From NCBI RefSeq assembly GCF_016613415.1, contig NZ_JACWCT010000183.1, positions 1 through 59,646 on the forward strand: a stretch of 59,646 nt of DNA, written 5' to 3'. Positions 59,380-59,646 of this stretch are shown piece by piece. Source of the DNA: Methylobacterium ajmalii. GTDB taxonomy: Bacteria > Pseudomonadota > Alphaproteobacteria > Rhizobiales > Beijerinckiaceae. The position numbers and the translations under genes were made by a program. The notes under the pieces are model-generated. The model made no database searches, was not told the DNA's origin, and saw only the letters and a program-made list of their open reading frames with translations. The first letter of the stretch is position 1; each line of letters begins with the position of its first letter.

Positions 59380-59553
59380 GTGGAAAAAATCAGAAACATA
59401 CTGATGATGTCGGCGCTCATCTCGATCTCCGGTCTCGCGGCGGCGCCGGCCTCGGCATAGTCGCGGGCCGATCGCGAGAGATGCGCGGAGTCGGTCGGAA
59501 TCCAGACCCACCACAACGGGCGGAACGTCTGGATCAGGGTAAGCGCTCGGTGA
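59380..59553 (+). pseudogene. Small secreted-protein gene interrupted by in-frame TAG
   Basis: The GTG at 59380 with GGGGAG about 7 nt upstream opens a classic signal peptide (MEKIRNILMMSALISISGLA, ending APASA). It is followed at once by TAG (59458-59460). The same frame then continues for 30 codons to TGA 59551-59553 as SRADRERCAESVGIQTHHNG and RNVWIRVSAR. The continuation looks like a mature peptide with one Cys and a Trp. A nonsense mutation at the cleavage junction is the simplest reading; the alternative is that only the signal peptide is made. Confidence 0.6.
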
Positions 59554-59646
59554 AGGCCGCCTTGTGGCTGTAGTGCTTTGCTCTGGATACAGGTGCTGGC
59601 GCCAGATGGCGCTGTATCGGCCCTGTGTCTGGACCTATGACCAACT
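59554..59646. other. Unassigned window end
   Basis: The last 93 bases are less GC-rich than the genome average here and include CTGGCGCCAG (59598-59607), a 10-nt palindrome. No gene can be framed before the window ends. It may be the edge of a further element. Confidence 0.3.

Overview
The window is very GC-rich chromosomal DNA from a methylotrophic alphaproteobacterium, most likely a Methylobacterium or close relative. The main evidence is an almost uninterrupted serine-cycle cluster in the order known from Methylobacterium extorquens: sgaA, hprA, mtdA, fchA, mtkA, mtkB, ppc and mclA (7546-17940). The housekeeping genes around it (ATP12 chaperone, FYDLN-type acidic protein, aroA-cmk, pst/pho operon, an EcfG-type sigma factor) fit Hyphomicrobiales.

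Layout. 1-6300: rarA, an orphan ParA-type ATPase, an RluA-family pseudouridine synthase with a long disordered N-terminus, a PsiF-like secreted protein, a HAD phosphatase and the F1-ATPase chaperone ATP12. 6301-7545: two small minus-strand genes and the control region of the serine-cycle genes, with alternating TCAA/TTGA half sites. 7546-17940: the serine cycle, which takes glyoxylate plus methylene-H4F-derived C1 units to malyl-CoA and back to glyoxylate plus acetyl-CoA. It is punctuated by hairpins, including a multi-hairpin repeat between mtkB and ppc. 18261-22723: an RND efflux adaptor/pump pair behind a leader hairpin. 22724-25705: a poor, partly AT-rich island with a secreted hypothetical protein, a decayed alpha/beta hydrolase and a solo DUF4096 transposase fragment, next to two identical tRNA-Ala(GGC) genes.

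26160-38837: FYDLN protein, aroA-cmk, an ABC-F ATPase, a triple-PAS GGDEF-EAL protein, HrpB helicase, a His/Met-rich secreted peptide, a YbaK-type deacylase, a CorA transporter and a YedK-type abasic-site protein. 39129-42617: an MHS-type transporter, a shikimate dehydrogenase-like gene and a LysR regulator on one strand, which may form a hydroaromatic-acid locus. 42811-51884: DUF1203 protein, HD-GYP protein, a secreted protein divergent from a LysR gene, DHH phosphoesterase, VOC protein, MBL hydrolase, DUF2865 protein, EcfG-type sigma factor and a coiled-coil protein. 52006-57913: a Pho box followed by pstS-pstC-pstA-pstB-phoU-phoB, with an attenuator-like hairpin after pstS. 57941-59646: a predicted outer-membrane protein and a small secreted-protein gene broken by an in-frame TAG at its signal-peptide junction.

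I found no CRISPR array, no rRNA and no complete insertion sequence. The points most worth checking are the control elements of the serine-cycle cluster, the tRNA-linked island, the LysR/aroE palindrome and the amber-interrupted secreted gene. None of these proves a new system from sequence alone.
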